This document shows positions 40,270 to 48,752 of a stretch of DNA of 64,000 nucleotides, piece after piece (positions within the stretch are counted from its first letter, which is position 1; every line of letters starts with the position of its first letter). Made by a program: the position numbers and the translations under genes. The DNA lies in NCBI GenBank assembly GCA_965199945.1, contig OZ241354.1, forward strand, positions 1,798,001 to 1,862,000, in the 5' to 3' direction. Source of the DNA: VXYL01 sp965199945 (lineage in GTDB: Bacteria; Pseudomonadota; Gammaproteobacteria; Pseudomonadales; Azotimanducaceae). The notes below the pieces were generated by a model. The model saw only the letters and a list, made by a program, of their open reading frames with translations, was not told the DNA's origin and made no database searches.

Positions 40270-43212
40270 TCAGTGCTCGAAGGACACGGCCAGGTAGCCG
40301 AAGACCCCCGGAAGGTCGTGCAGCACCAGACTCATGCCAGCCGGGCCGCACGCCGTGCAGGCCGCGGGTTCGTTGTTCAGCACGTTGTTGATGCCGGCCG
40401 TCGTCCGCAGCTCGCGTCCAGCCCAGCGCCACCAACGCTGCGCGCGCACGTCCAAATAGCGTTCGGCGGCCAAGCGCGTGCCGGCGCTCTGGCGCAGCGC
40501 CGAGACGTGCCGCAGGGTCAGGCCGGCGAGCCAGCTTCCCGCTCGCCAGTCTGCGTTGGCGGTGGCGCGCCATGTTGGAAACGCGCGCTGGAAGGTCTCG
40601 CTGGTGATGCTGCCGGCGCGCTCGCGGACGCCTTGCGAGCCGTCGGCGTTGCGCAGCAGTTCCTCGTAGTGGCGAAGGTACGTCGCGCCGACGCCCAGCG
40701 TGAGCTGGCCGGCGGCGGTCGACGGCGCGGTCAAGTCGATGCGGAGGTCGGCCCCCGCGGCGCGAATGCCGCCGATGTTCTGCAGCGGGCTCTCCACCAG
40801 CTCGATGGCGCCTTGGCGGTCGCGCCGCACGTTGGCGCACAGGCTCCGCGCCAAGGTCTCCACGCAAGCATCCACCACGTCGCCCGGCGCGCGCGCCTGG
40901 ATCGCATCGTCGATGTCGATGGCGTAGACGTCGGCCGACACCGCCAGCGCGTCGATCCACGCTCTCCTCTCGATCCAGCTTGGCCGATAGACGAAGCCGA
41001 GCATGCGGCCCTTGGACGTCTCCGCTTCGAGGCGGTCGTTGCCGGCCGCGACCGCGCTCAGCTGCGGATTGCGTTGCGCCAGCCCCGGCGCCACGCCCAT
41101 TCGGGCGCAGTTGTCGACGATGCGGTTCGGCTGCGGCATGTCCCGGCCGCCGTTGGCAGCACCAAGGACGCCGTGGACGTCGGCGCACGGATCCAGATGC
41201 CGGAAGTCCTCCCGCGCCGCGCCGCCGTAAAGCTCGCCGATGCCGGGAGCGCGAATGCCGGTGGAGACCGACGCTCGCCAAGAGAGGTGGGCAGTGGGCC
41301 GCCACAGAAGGCCGACCTTGTAGCTCGTCGCCGCACCCCAACTGCTGTAGTCGGAGCGGCGCGCCGCAACGCTCGCCGCAAGATATTCGGCGAGCGGCGC
41401 CTCGGCCAGCAGCGGCACGTCGAGCTCAAGGTAGAGTTCGGCGACGTCGAAGGCGCCGCGGGTGCTGCCGGCGGGAATGCCGGCGGTCTCGCCGCGCTCC
41501 GCCACCGGGTCCGGCTGGAACGATCCAGAGTGGGAGCGGCGCTCGAACCCCATCGCAAAGGCGAGCGGGCCGGCCGGCAGGTCCACGAGGTCGCCGGAGA
41601 GCGTCCCCGCCACGTCGCGCAGCGTCTGTTCGCTGAAGTCGCGCTGCACGAAGCCCATGTAATCGAGCATGGCCTGGGTGATCGAACCCTGCCCATCCGG
41701 GCCTTGCCCGCCGAAGAAGTTGAAGGGTACGCAGCCCGGCGTCGCCGCGCAGACGCTGGGCTCGCCCAGCGCCGTGGCCAGCCTGGCCGCGTTGTGGGCC
41801 CCCTGCTTCTGCTGCCAGCCGCGGTTCTCGCCGACGTTCGACGCCAGTTCCCAGAACAGGGCGCGTCCGGCAAGCGCGAACTCGCCCTCCAGCACGGCGC
41901 TCAGAAACCACGTGTCCACCTGCTGCTCGAACACCCGTGGACCGGATTCCAACGGCCGCCGCCCGAAGAAGACCAGGTTGCCATTGGCGACGGACAGCTC
42001 GGCGCCGAAGGGGTTGTAGCGCTGTCCGGCGGCGACGACGACGTTTTCCAGAATGGCGTTGCCGCAGCCGCTGCCGAGGCAGAGCGGTTCCGGCGCGCCC
42101 TTGGTAGTGGATTCCCGCCGCGCGTAGGCGGCCTTGGCCAGCAGCCGCACCGACCCGCCAAGTTCGTGGCGCAAGCCGGCGTAGAGGTTGAGGCGGCGAT
42201 TGGGCGTCAGCAGATAGTTGAAGCGATTGCCGTTGTAGTTGAAGCGGTCGGCGCTGGCGAATTGGTGGAAGTCGCCAGCCGTGGGCCGCGCCGGATCGAA
42301 GGCCGGCAGGCGAACGCCGTCGTTCAAGGCACCGTCGTTCAGCGCCAGATCGGCGCTGCCGAGGTTCGGCCCCAGCACGAAGCGGCCCTGGGGCGTGAAG
42401 GAAGAGCAGCCGCCGTCTTCGCAGCTGGTGCCGAACGGCGTGGGGAACGCCGACTGGGCGCGGTCCGACGTGTACACCGAGCCTTCGTCGACGTAGGAGA
42501 CGCTGGCCAGGACGCTGTTCCCGCCCACGTCTCCGCGCCCCCAAAGCGCATTGAACCGCGTCGCCCGGCCATCGCCTTCGCCCACATAGCCGCCGCTGCG
42601 CGCCGAGACGCGCAAGCCGTCGAACGCTTGCCGGGTGACGACGTTGACCACGCCGCCGATGGCGTCCGAGCCGTAGATCGCCGATGCGCCGTCGTGGAGC
42701 AGCTCGATGCGCTCGACCACCGCGGCGGGCAGCGAGTTGAGGTCCACCGCGCTCGGCACCCCGGAGGCCGACGCGCCGGCGATCCAGCGCCGCCCGTCCA
42801 CCAGCACCAGCGTTCGCTTCGCGCCGAGATTGCGCAGCGACACCCGGGCGGCGCCGGCGCCGATGCCGTTGCCGTCCTGCGGAAAGCCGGAATTGCCGGG
42901 CACATTGAAGCGGGCGTTGATCGCCGAACCGGTAATCGGCAGTTGTTGCAACATGGCGCCAAGGTTCGTGAGCCCGGCGCGGTCGAGATCGTCGCCAGCC
43001 AGCGTGGAGATGGGCGCGAACCGCTGCAGCGCATCGCCGCGGCGAATGCGCGTTCCCACGACCACGACCTCCTCGATCCGCGACGCCTCCGGCGCCTCGG
43101 CTTCCTCCGCCTGCGCCGACCCCATGCACAAACACGCCAGCGCGCAAGCCAGCGCGAACCCTCGGCGCAGCCACGGCGCTACTTGGTCAGCGCGTGGCCA
43201 GCAGCAGTTCAT
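40270..43212 (-). CDS. TonB-dependent outer-membrane receptor
   Basis: The 980-residue protein has a signal peptide (FALACALACLCMGSAQA), a TonB box-like EEVVVVGTRIRR, and a plug domain with STLAGDDLDRAGLTNLGAML. The plug ends with RVSLRNLGAKRTLVLVDGRR and SIYGSDAIGGVVNVVTR, and a long beta-barrel ends in an aromatic-terminated C terminus (AVSFEH). It fits the receptor group with RNLG and VDGRR motifs that takes up large organic ligands. The gene starts 26 bases inside the VWA gene end, in the same direction. No TonB or regulator is adjacent; ExbD is about 13 kb away. Ligand unknown. Confidence 0.88.
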   Translation of the reverse strand: MNCCWPRADQVAPWLRRGFALACALACLCMGSAQAEEAEAPEASRIEEVVVVGTRIRRGDALQRFAPISTLAGDDLDRAGLTNLGAMLQQLPITGSAINARFNVPGNSGFPQDGNGIGAGAARVSLRNLGAKRTLVLVDGRRWIAGASASGVPSAVDLNSLPAAVVERIELLHDGASAIYGSDAIGGVVNVVTRQAFDGLRVSARSGGYVGEGDGRATRFNALWGRGDVGGNSVLASVSYVDEGSVYTSDRAQSAFPTPFGTSCEDGGCSSFTPQGRFVLGPNLGSADLALNDGALNDGVRLPAFDPARPTAGDFHQFASADRFNYNGNRFNYLLTPNRRLNLYAGLRHELGGSVRLLAKAAYARRESTTKGAPEPLCLGSGCGNAILENVVVAAGQRYNPFGAELSVANGNLVFFGRRPLESGPRVFEQQVDTWFLSAVLEGEFALAGRALFWELASNVGENRGWQQKQGAHNAARLATALGEPSVCAATPGCVPFNFFGGQGPDGQGSITQAMLDYMGFVQRDFSEQTLRDVAGTLSGDLVDLPAGPLAFAMGFERRSHSGSFQPDPVAERGETAGIPAGSTRGAFDVAELYLELDVPLLAEAPLAEYLAASVAARRSDYSSWGAATSYKVGLLWRPTAHLSWRASVSTGIRAPGIGELYGGAAREDFRHLDPCADVHGVLGAANGGRDMPQPNRIVDNCARMGVAPGLAQRNPQLSAVAAGNDRLEAETSKGRMLGFVYRPSWIERRAWIDALAVSADVYAIDIDDAIQARAPGDVVDACVETLARSLCANVRRDRQGAIELVESPLQNIGGIRAAGADLRIDLTAPSTAAGQLTLGVGATYLRHYEELLRNADGSQGVRERAGSITSETFQRAFPTWRATANADWRAGSWLAGLTLRHVSALRQSAGTRLAAERYLDVRAQRWWRWAGRELRTTAGINNVLNNEPAACTACGPAGMSLVLHDLPGVFGYLAVSFEH

Positions 43213-44536
43213 CGGCGAAGCGTTCGATGTCGCGCACCTTGTTGCAGGTGGTCGCCTTGAAGCAGTGCGGCGCGTAGCGGCGCATTTCCGAGTCGCCGGT
43301 CTGCCATTGATCGCGCGTTTCCGGGTTCAGCCAATAGGCGTGCTTGGCGCGGCGGCAGAGCTCCTGGAACGTGCGCGGGCGCGGATCGTAGTGGTTGTTG
43401 CGGGCGTCGCCCAGCACGATGAGCGTGGAGCGCTGGTCGAGGTCCGCGCCGGCGATGTCGCGGAAGTCCGCGAACGCCCGCCCGTAGTCGGTGTTGCCGT
43501 TGCCCCAGGCGAACAGCGCCTCTTCCACCGCCACTTCCGAGCCCCGCTCGCGCATCGTGGCGGTGATCTCGCCCAGCCGGCTCGAGAAGGCGAAGGCGCG
43601 CAGGTTCGGCAGCAGATCGGCCAGCTCGTACAGAAACAGCAGCAGGAAGCGCGCCACCCGGGCCACCGAGCCGCTCACGTCGCAGAGCACGAAGACGGTG
43701 GCCGGCTCGCGCTTGCGCTGTCGCCAGCGCACCTCGAAGACGTCGCCGCCGTAGGCCATGTTGCGGCGCAGCGTGCGCTTGACGTCCAGTGCGCCGCGAT
43801 TGGACTCCTTGCGCCGCCGGCGATGCTCGCTCGCCAGCCGCGCCGCCAGCTTGGCGACCACCCGGCGCACGTCGTCGTGGTAGGCGCGCGGCAACTGCGC
43901 GAGGTTGGCGGCGAGTGCCGCCGACACGAGCGCCCGCTTGCCGCTGGCGTCCACGTGCAGCCGGTATTGCGTGTCCAGATAGGCGCGAATCTCTTCGTGG
44001 AAGTAGCGCCTTAAGTAGCGCAGCGGCGCATCGGCATGGCCGCCGCCGGCGATGTGGGCATCGAGCTGGTCGAGGCCGAGGGCAGCGCCAATGCGCTCCG
44101 CGTAGTCGCTCTTATCGCGCAGGGCAGCGATCTTGTGGACTTCGGCGCGCTGCGCCGCCTCCTGCACGCGCAATGCCAGTTGGTCGCGGTCGCCGTCGAG
44201 CACGCTCGCCACGGCCTGCACCAGACTGCCCGGCGCATCGTCGCCAAGGGCGTCGAGCATCGCCTGGCGGTCGTCATCGTCCAAGCCGCCGAGGAAGGCC
44301 CGCTTCGGCGGCTCCCGAAAGGCGAGTTGTCCGAAGAAGCGCTCGAAGGTCGCGTCGAAGCGCACCTTCTCGTCGCGCGACTTGGCGAGGCCGAGCGCCA
44401 GCGCGTCCTTCAAAAGCGCCGGGTCGCCGATGCCGAGGCGTTCGACGATCGCGAAGGCGTCCAGCGTCTCGGCCGGCGACACCTGCACCTCGGCATGGCG
44501 CAGCGCCGCGACGAAACGGGCGAACGTGACGTCCAC
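43187..44536 (-). CDS. CoxE-like VWA-domain protein
   Basis: The 449-residue protein begins at a GTG and lacks a signal peptide. The C-terminal half contains the von Willebrand A fold with a MIDAS motif in VFVLCDVSGSVARVARF. A second acidic stretch (STLIVLGDARNNHYDPR) and the end CNKVRDIERFADELLL match CoxE-like accessory proteins. These proteins usually work with a MoxR-type AAA+ ATPase in metal-cofactor insertion, for example for carbon monoxide dehydrogenase. No MoxR gene is adjacent in this window. It is followed by the TonB receptor and preceded by a diiron protein gene. Confidence 0.8.
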   Translation of the reverse strand: MDVTFARFVAALRHAEVQVSPAETLDAFAIVERLGIGDPALLKDALALGLAKSRDEKVRFDATFERFFGQLAFREPPKRAFLGGLDDDDRQAMLDALGDDAPGSLVQAVASVLDGDRDQLALRVQEAAQRAEVHKIAALRDKSDYAERIGAALGLDQLDAHIAGGGHADAPLRYLRRYFHEEIRAYLDTQYRLHVDASGKRALVSAALAANLAQLPRAYHDDVRRVVAKLAARLASEHRRRRKESNRGALDVKRTLRRNMAYGGDVFEVRWRQRKREPATVFVLCDVSGSVARVARFLLLFLYELADLLPNLRAFAFSSRLGEITATMRERGSEVAVEEALFAWGNGNTDYGRAFADFRDIAGADLDQRSTLIVLGDARNNHYDPRPRTFQELCRRAKHAYWLNPETRDQWQTGDSEMRRYAPHCFKATTCNKVRDIERFADELLLATR

Positions 44537-44563
44537 GATTCGACCTTGGCAGGTGCAGGAAGC

Positions 44564-45676
44564 TCAGGCCGCGGCGTCGAGCTCCAGCGGGCGTTCCAGT
44601 TCGCGCCAGTCGATGTCGCCGTCGGTGGCGAGATTCTCGAAATCCAGCACGCCCATCTCCTCGAACTTCGGCCGTACGCGGTCCGTGAGCAGGCCGATGC
44701 GCTTCAGATTGGGAACGATGCGGGCGTAGAGCATGTTCAGGAAATCCGCGTTCAAGCCCCGTTCCACGAGCGCCCCTCGGGCGTGCTCCACGTCCCAGCC
44801 GAAGTAGCGGTGGACGTCGCTGCCGATCAGCCGGTCGCGGCTCACGACGCAGGCCTGGTAGGCGAACTCCGCGCGCTCCTCGCGTTCCTGCTCGGAGAGC
44901 GTGGCGACGAACTCTTCCAGGTAGTTGACGCCGAAGGTGACGTGGCGCGCCTCGTCGCGGATCACCAGATAGAGCAGCTCCTTGAGCACCGGATCGTCGG
45001 TTTCGTTGCGGCGCGTGTGGAAGGCCGCCAGCGCCAGCCCTTCGAGGACGATCTGCATGCCGATGAACTTCAGGTCCCAGCGTTCGTCGGTGAGGATCTT
45101 GTCGAGCAGGTCCTTGAGGCCGCCGGTGACCGGATAGGAGAAGCCCGTCTTCGTGCGCACGTAGCGGTTGAAGACCTCGACGTGGCGCGCTTCGTCGAAG
45201 GTCTGGGACGCCGCGTACAGCTTGGCGTTGAAGCTCGGCGCGCAGGACGCCAACTGCGACGCCACCAGCAGGGCGCCCTGTTCGCCGTGCAGGAACTGCG
45301 ACAGCGCCCACGCCACTTCGTGCCCCATGAACTCCAGCTTGCGCATCGTCGGCATGGCTTCGTAGGGCGCATAGCCCTTCCAGGGACACATCTCAAGCAG
45401 CTCCTCGATGCGCGACGCCGTCGGCTTCGGCCGTTCGTGCCAATCCGGAGTCTGCTCCCAGTGGATGTCCGTGGAGCCGTTCCAGTTCAGCTCCTTGCCC
45501 AGCTCGTAGAGCCGCCGGATGCGGTTGTCCGCCACCCGGTAGTCCCAGTTGTAGGCGCCGGTGAGCGGCGTGCGGAAGAGCTCCGCCACATGCACGGCAT
45601 CCGCTTGCGCCATGTCGAGTTGCGGGTCGAATTGCTGCAAGCGGCGCGGTACTTCGTCCACGTAGTTGATGTCCAT
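44564..45676 (-). CDS. Ferritin-like diiron protein, possible oxygenase or oxidase
   Basis: This 370-residue protein has two EARH motifs (FDEARHVEVF, RDEARHVTFG), each preceded by a Glu-containing helix (FLHGEQ and LEGLALAA). That gives the E...ExxH...E...ExxH pattern of ribonucleotide-reductase R2-like diiron carboxylate proteins. No dinuclear-iron reductase is next to it. The family includes ester-linked oxidases (R2lox) and N-oxygenases (AurF), and the exact branch is unclear. Its ATG at 45676 follows a TATAAT promoter box. Partners are the VWA protein and TonB receptor, so a metal-loaded enzyme assembled with CoxE-like help is possible. Confidence 0.75.
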   Translation of the reverse strand: MDINYVDEVPRRLQQFDPQLDMAQADAVHVAELFRTPLTGAYNWDYRVADNRIRRLYELGKELNWNGSTDIHWEQTPDWHERPKPTASRIEELLEMCPWKGYAPYEAMPTMRKLEFMGHEVAWALSQFLHGEQGALLVASQLASCAPSFNAKLYAASQTFDEARHVEVFNRYVRTKTGFSYPVTGGLKDLLDKILTDERWDLKFIGMQIVLEGLALAAFHTRRNETDDPVLKELLYLVIRDEARHVTFGVNYLEEFVATLSEQEREERAEFAYQACVVSRDRLIGSDVHRYFGWDVEHARGALVERGLNADFLNMLYARIVPNLKRIGLLTDRVRPKFEEMGVLDFENLATDGDIDWRELERPLELDAAA

Positions 45677-45710
45677 CGCAATCCACCGTTCGTGTAGCCG
45701 TCGTAGGAGA

Positions 45711-45716
45711 ATTATA
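45711..45716 (-). promoter_or_regulatory. Sigma-70 -10 box (TATAAT) for the diiron-protein gene
   Basis: Read on the minus strand, TATAAT lies about 35 bases upstream of the ATG at 45676. A clear -35 hexamer was not found at the usual distance, so promoter strength is uncertain. Confidence 0.35.
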
Positions 45717-45751
45717 GGCTTGAACTTGCCGCGGTTTGCTGCCGAGCACGC

Positions 45752-46589
45752 ATGAAGAACCATCCAACACGATGCGAAACGCTGCCGTTGCCCAAGCCCT
45801 ACCACCACGCCTGGGTCTTCGGCTTCCTTGGGGCGCGTGCGATCGCCGGCATCGAGGCGGCGTCGGAAAGCGCCTTCTGCCGGCGCCTCGGCAACGGTGT
45901 GTGGGTGCGGGTCGCGCTTGCCGAAGACGCTTTGCAGGTGTCCATGCCGGCCGTGGCCGCCGCCGAGGGTGGCGGACATTCTCGAACGAGTTCGCCGCGT
46001 CTTCGACGTGTCGGCGAACACCGCCGCCATCGACGCGCATTTGGCCGCCACCCTGCGCTTGCAGCCGCCGCTGCGCGCGGCGTCGGGCATTCGTGTGCCC
46101 GGCGTCTGGGATGCCTTCGAAGGCGCGGTGCGGGCCGTTCTGGGGCAGCAAGTGAGCGTGGCGCGGGCGACGACGCTGGCCCACGCCCTCTGCCAGCGCT
46201 TCGGCGGAGGCGCGTTCCCAAGCCCCGCTGTGCTGGCCGAAGCCGAGGTCGCCGCCATCGGCATTCCGGGCGTGCGCGGTCGGGCGATTTCCGAAGTGGC
46301 GCGGCGCGTGCTGCGCGAAGGCGAAGACTGGCTCTTGGACGCCGACGTCCTGCGCCGCGCCTTCGCAGACATTCGCGGCATCGGCCCGTGGACGACGGAA
46401 TACGCCGCCATGCGCGTCAGCCGCGACGCGGACGCTTTCCCCGACTCGGACTGGGGCGTCCACAAAGTGCTCGGCGTGAAAGGCGCCGCGGCGCGAAAGT
46501 GGGCGGAACCGTGCCGGCCTTGGCGCGCCTATGCGACCATGCTGCTTTGGCAATCCCGCGCTGGCGCCAAGGACAGGAGACGACATTGA
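45752..46589 (+). pseudogene. alkA: AlkA-type DNA-3-methyladenine glycosylase, interrupted by a frameshift
   Basis: The N-terminal part reads from the ATG at 45752 (PYHHAWVFGFLGARAIAGIE, then LAEDALQVSMPAVAAAE) and then loses the frame near 45960-45975. The remainder continues in the +1-shifted frame: RVADILERVRRVFDVSANTA, VPGVWDAFEGAVRAVLGQQ, FADIRGIGPWTTEYAAMR (helix-hairpin-helix) and DAFPDSDWGVHKVL with the catalytic Asp. Both parts are clearly one AlkA protein of about 275 residues. The single-base change may be a real mutation or a sequencing error. AlkA removes alkylated bases. It overlaps the methyltransferase gene that follows. Confidence 0.8.
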
Positions 46590-47080
46590 CCAACCCCACC
46601 ACCTACACCTACGCCGCCACGCCGCTCGGCGACTTGCTCCTCGCCGGCGCCGCGGGCGTTGTCGAGACCATCAGCTTCCCGTCCGGCCAGAAGGCGCAGC
46701 AGCCGAACGCCACTTGGGAGCGCCGCGACGACGCGTTTCCCCAAGCGAAGGAACAGTTGGCGGAGTACTTCGCGGGGCGGCGGCGCCAGTTCGACTTTCC
46801 GATTCAGCCGCGTGGCACGCGCTTCCAGCTGCAAGTCCTCGATGCGCTGCAACGCATTCCCTACGGCGAAACCCGCAGCTACGCCGACATTGCGGAAGAG
46901 CTCGGCAGGCCCAAGGCCGTGCGCGCCGTGGGCGCGGCGAACGGCCGCAATCCGCTGCCGATCGTGATTCCGTGCCACCGCGTGATCGGCAAGAACGGTT
47001 CGCTCACCGGATTCGGCGGCGGCTTGGATGCGAAGCGCTTTCTACTCGCTTTGGAGCAAGGTCAAGCGCTGGCGGCCTAG
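46586..47080 (+). CDS. ogt: Methylated-DNA--protein-cysteine methyltransferase
   Basis: This 164-residue protein contains the active-site motif IVIPCHRVIGKNGSLTGFGG, where the Cys accepts the methyl group from O6-methylguanine. FQLQVLDALQRIPYGETRSY and VGAANGRNP are typical MGT motifs. It starts at a TTG sharing bases with the alkA stop and has an AGGAGA ribosome-binding site. With alkA it forms a small alkylation-repair operon. Because translation is coupled across the alkA end, a true alkA frameshift could also lower ogt output. Confidence 0.88.
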   Translation: MTNPTTYTYAATPLGDLLLAGAAGVVETISFPSGQKAQQPNATWERRDDAFPQAKEQLAEYFAGRRRQFDFPIQPRGTRFQLQVLDALQRIPYGETRSYADIAEELGRPKAVRAVGAANGRNPLPIVIPCHRVIGKNGSLTGFGGGLDAKRFLLALEQGQALAA

Positions 47081-47085
47081 GAACC

Positions 47086-47102
47086 CCGAGTTCGATCCTC
47101 GG
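47086..47102 (+). terminator. Hairpin after ogt resembling a tRNA T-arm
   Basis: CCGAG-TTCGATC-CTCGG directly follows the ogt stop. The 5-bp stem with a 7-base TTCGATC loop is exactly T-arm-like. No anticodon or D-arm was found upstream. It may be a terminator without a T-run, or a remnant of a tRNA attachment site. Confidence 0.3.
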
Positions 47103-47161
47103 AGCGCGGGCATCGGCCCGGGCGACGGGGATTGGAGTGGTCGGCCCTTCCTGGATCGTGC

Positions 47162-47644
47162 TCACTCGCGCTCGGAACGTCGCGCGCCCTCGCCTCGTCT
47201 TGGCCCGCCCCGCGCTTGGGAACGCCGCATCGCACTGAGGAAGCGCTCGCGTTCCGTCGGCGACAGCTGCGCGGCGATGTTCACCAAGGCGGCGTGGCCG
47301 TGCGCTTGACTTGTGGCGAAGCGCTCGCGGAACGCGGCAAGCGCGGTGCTCAACCGTTCGCTGTCGAACGGTTCCGCGACCAGCGCCAAGTCGATGGCGC
47401 GCTGCGCCTGCCGCAGTTCCACTAGAGACGCCCGGATCGCGCGCCGCCCTTCCCTGTCCATCGCGCCCTCGCGCTGCTCTTTGGGCAGCACGCGCATCAT
47501 GCGGCCAATCCCCATCGTTGGGTCCAGGCCCGGCCCCCGCCACTTCGAGCCGCCGCTGCTCGCGGAACCGATGAGATAGCCGACGGCGCCGATGTTGAGC
47601 ACGAGGGAAACGCCAAGCGCGATCGCGAGCCACTTGGCGTTCAA
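47162..47644 (-). CDS. Periplasmic heavy-metal sensor-like protein
   Basis: The 160-residue protein has one N-terminal membrane anchor (LAIALGVSLVLNIGAVGYLI). A mostly helical periplasmic domain follows, with LPKEQREGAMDREGRRAIRA and AAQLSPTERERFLSAMRR, the CnrX/RcnX-like metal-resistance pattern. It starts at a TTG overlapping the anti-sigma stop. In the cnr-type systems such a protein sits next to an ECF sigma and anti-sigma pair and controls its release when metal is bound. The same arrangement is seen here, although metal specificity cannot be read. Sequence-only identification is moderate. Confidence 0.7.
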   Translation of the reverse strand: MNAKWLAIALGVSLVLNIGAVGYLIGSASSGGSKWRGPGLDPTMGIGRMMRVLPKEQREGAMDREGRRAIRASLVELRQAQRAIDLALVAEPFDSERLSTALAAFRERFATSQAHGHAALVNIAAQLSPTERERFLSAMRRSQARGGPRRGEGARRSERE

Positions 47645-48138
47645 CTCTCCCCTCCTTTCTCACCACCTCCGTTCTCGCCATCCAAAAGCGCGAAGTCCGC
47701 AAGCGCGTCGTCCGCGAACGCAACCAGCACGCTCTCCTCAAGGGTCTGAAGGGCTGCGTCTTCCAAGTCGAAATCCGTGTTCGCGGCGGTCGATCCGAAC
47801 ACGAAGCCGACCAGCAGCGGCACGCACGCCGCGCTGGCCGTGCGCCACGGCCTGGTGAACCACTCGCGCCACGGGTTGAATACATGCGCCCGGGCATTGG
47901 CGACAACGCGGGTGGCGAGGCCGAACGGCTGCGGCGCGCGGCCCCAAACGTCCAGCGCGTCCTCCAACGCCAGCGCCTCCGCCAGCAGCCGTTGCGCCGC
48001 CGGCGAAGTGGCGAGCAACGTCGCCGCAAGCGCCCGCTCGGCGTCTGGCCAGCGCTCGCGCTTCGCGCCGTGGCGGTCGAGCAGCGCCTCGAAATCGGCT
48101 TTCGTGAACGGCACGTTGTTGGTCGGTTCGGTGGGCAT
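47641..48138 (-). CDS. Putative membrane-bound anti-sigma factor
   Basis: The protein has 165 residues, with an N-terminal cytoplasmic region containing LDRHGAKRERWPDAERALA and a transmembrane segment (AACVPLLVGFVFGSTAA). It ends in an acidic periplasmic tail. It lacks a clear zinc-binding HxxxCxxC motif, so it is not a ZAS-type anti-sigma. It lies between the ECF sigma gene (TGATG overlap) and the metal-sensor gene, the standard location for the inhibitor. Function as the sigma antagonist is inferred from this context. Confidence 0.65.
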   Translation of the reverse strand: MPTEPTNNVPFTKADFEALLDRHGAKRERWPDAERALAATLLATSPAAQRLLAEALALEDALDVWGRAPQPFGLATRVVANARAHVFNPWREWFTRPWRTASAACVPLLVGFVFGSTAANTDFDLEDAALQTLEESVLVAFADDALADFALLDGENGGGEKGGES

Positions 48139-48689
48139 CAGCGGTAGTCGCGCAGTTGCTGCCGCAGCGTGCGGCGGGCGCGCGCGAGCAGGGATTCCAA
48201 GGCGTCCACGCTCACGTTCAGAACCACCGCCGCGTCACGATTGGGCATGCCCTGATGGTGGCACAGCACGAGCGCAGTGCGCTGTCGCTCCGGCAGCGCG
48301 GCAATCGCCGCATCCAAGGCTTGGCGAACGGCGCTTTGCTCCGGCGCGGACTCCGGCTTCGGCTCGCCGCTCTCGATCGCATCGAAATCCATCGGCGTCG
48401 CGTCGCGGCGGCGACGATGCGCGTCGATGCACAAATTGCGGGCGATGCGGTGCAGCCAGGTGGTGAACCGCACGCGCCCAGGCCGCCACGTGGCGGCGCC
48501 GCTCCACACGCGCAGAAACGTCTCCTGGGCGAGGTCGGCGGCATCGTCCGCATTGCGGGTGAGGCGGTAGTTGAAGGCGTGGATGGCCGGCAGATGCCGC
48601 TCCACCAACACGGCGAACGCGCCCTCGCTGCGCTTTGCGACTGCGGCCATCAGGTCCTCGTCGGACGTTGCATCTTGCTCTGCGGGCAT
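48138..48689 (-). CDS. ECF-family RNA polymerase sigma factor
   Basis: This 183-residue protein matches ECF sigma-70 regions 2 and 4. Region 2 carries YRLTRNADDAADLAQETF and WLHRIARNLCIDAHRRRR (promoter -10 recognition). Region 4 has LPERQRTALVLCHHQGM and a helix-turn-helix with VSVDALESLLARARRTLR. The ATG at 48689 is the preferred start; a longer GTG-type extension upstream is not needed for the fold. It is followed by the anti-sigma and metal-sensor genes and preceded by an EF-hand protein, so the group is likely autoregulated. Confidence 0.88.
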   Translation of the reverse strand: MPAEQDATSDEDLMAAVAKRSEGAFAVLVERHLPAIHAFNYRLTRNADDAADLAQETFLRVWSGAATWRPGRVRFTTWLHRIARNLCIDAHRRRRDATPMDFDAIESGEPKPESAPEQSAVRQALDAAIAALPERQRTALVLCHHQGMPNRDAAVVLNVSVDALESLLARARRTLRQQLRDYR

Positions 48690-48752
48690 TCGGCGGCAGC
48701 GACCATCGGCGGCGACGACCGCCACCCTACAGCCAACGCCGGCCAATGCCGC

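Noticed and set aside
47060..47110. A complete tRNA gene near the T-arm-like hairpin
   Set aside because: No anticodon arm, D-arm or acceptor pairing could be built; only the T-arm resemblance remains.
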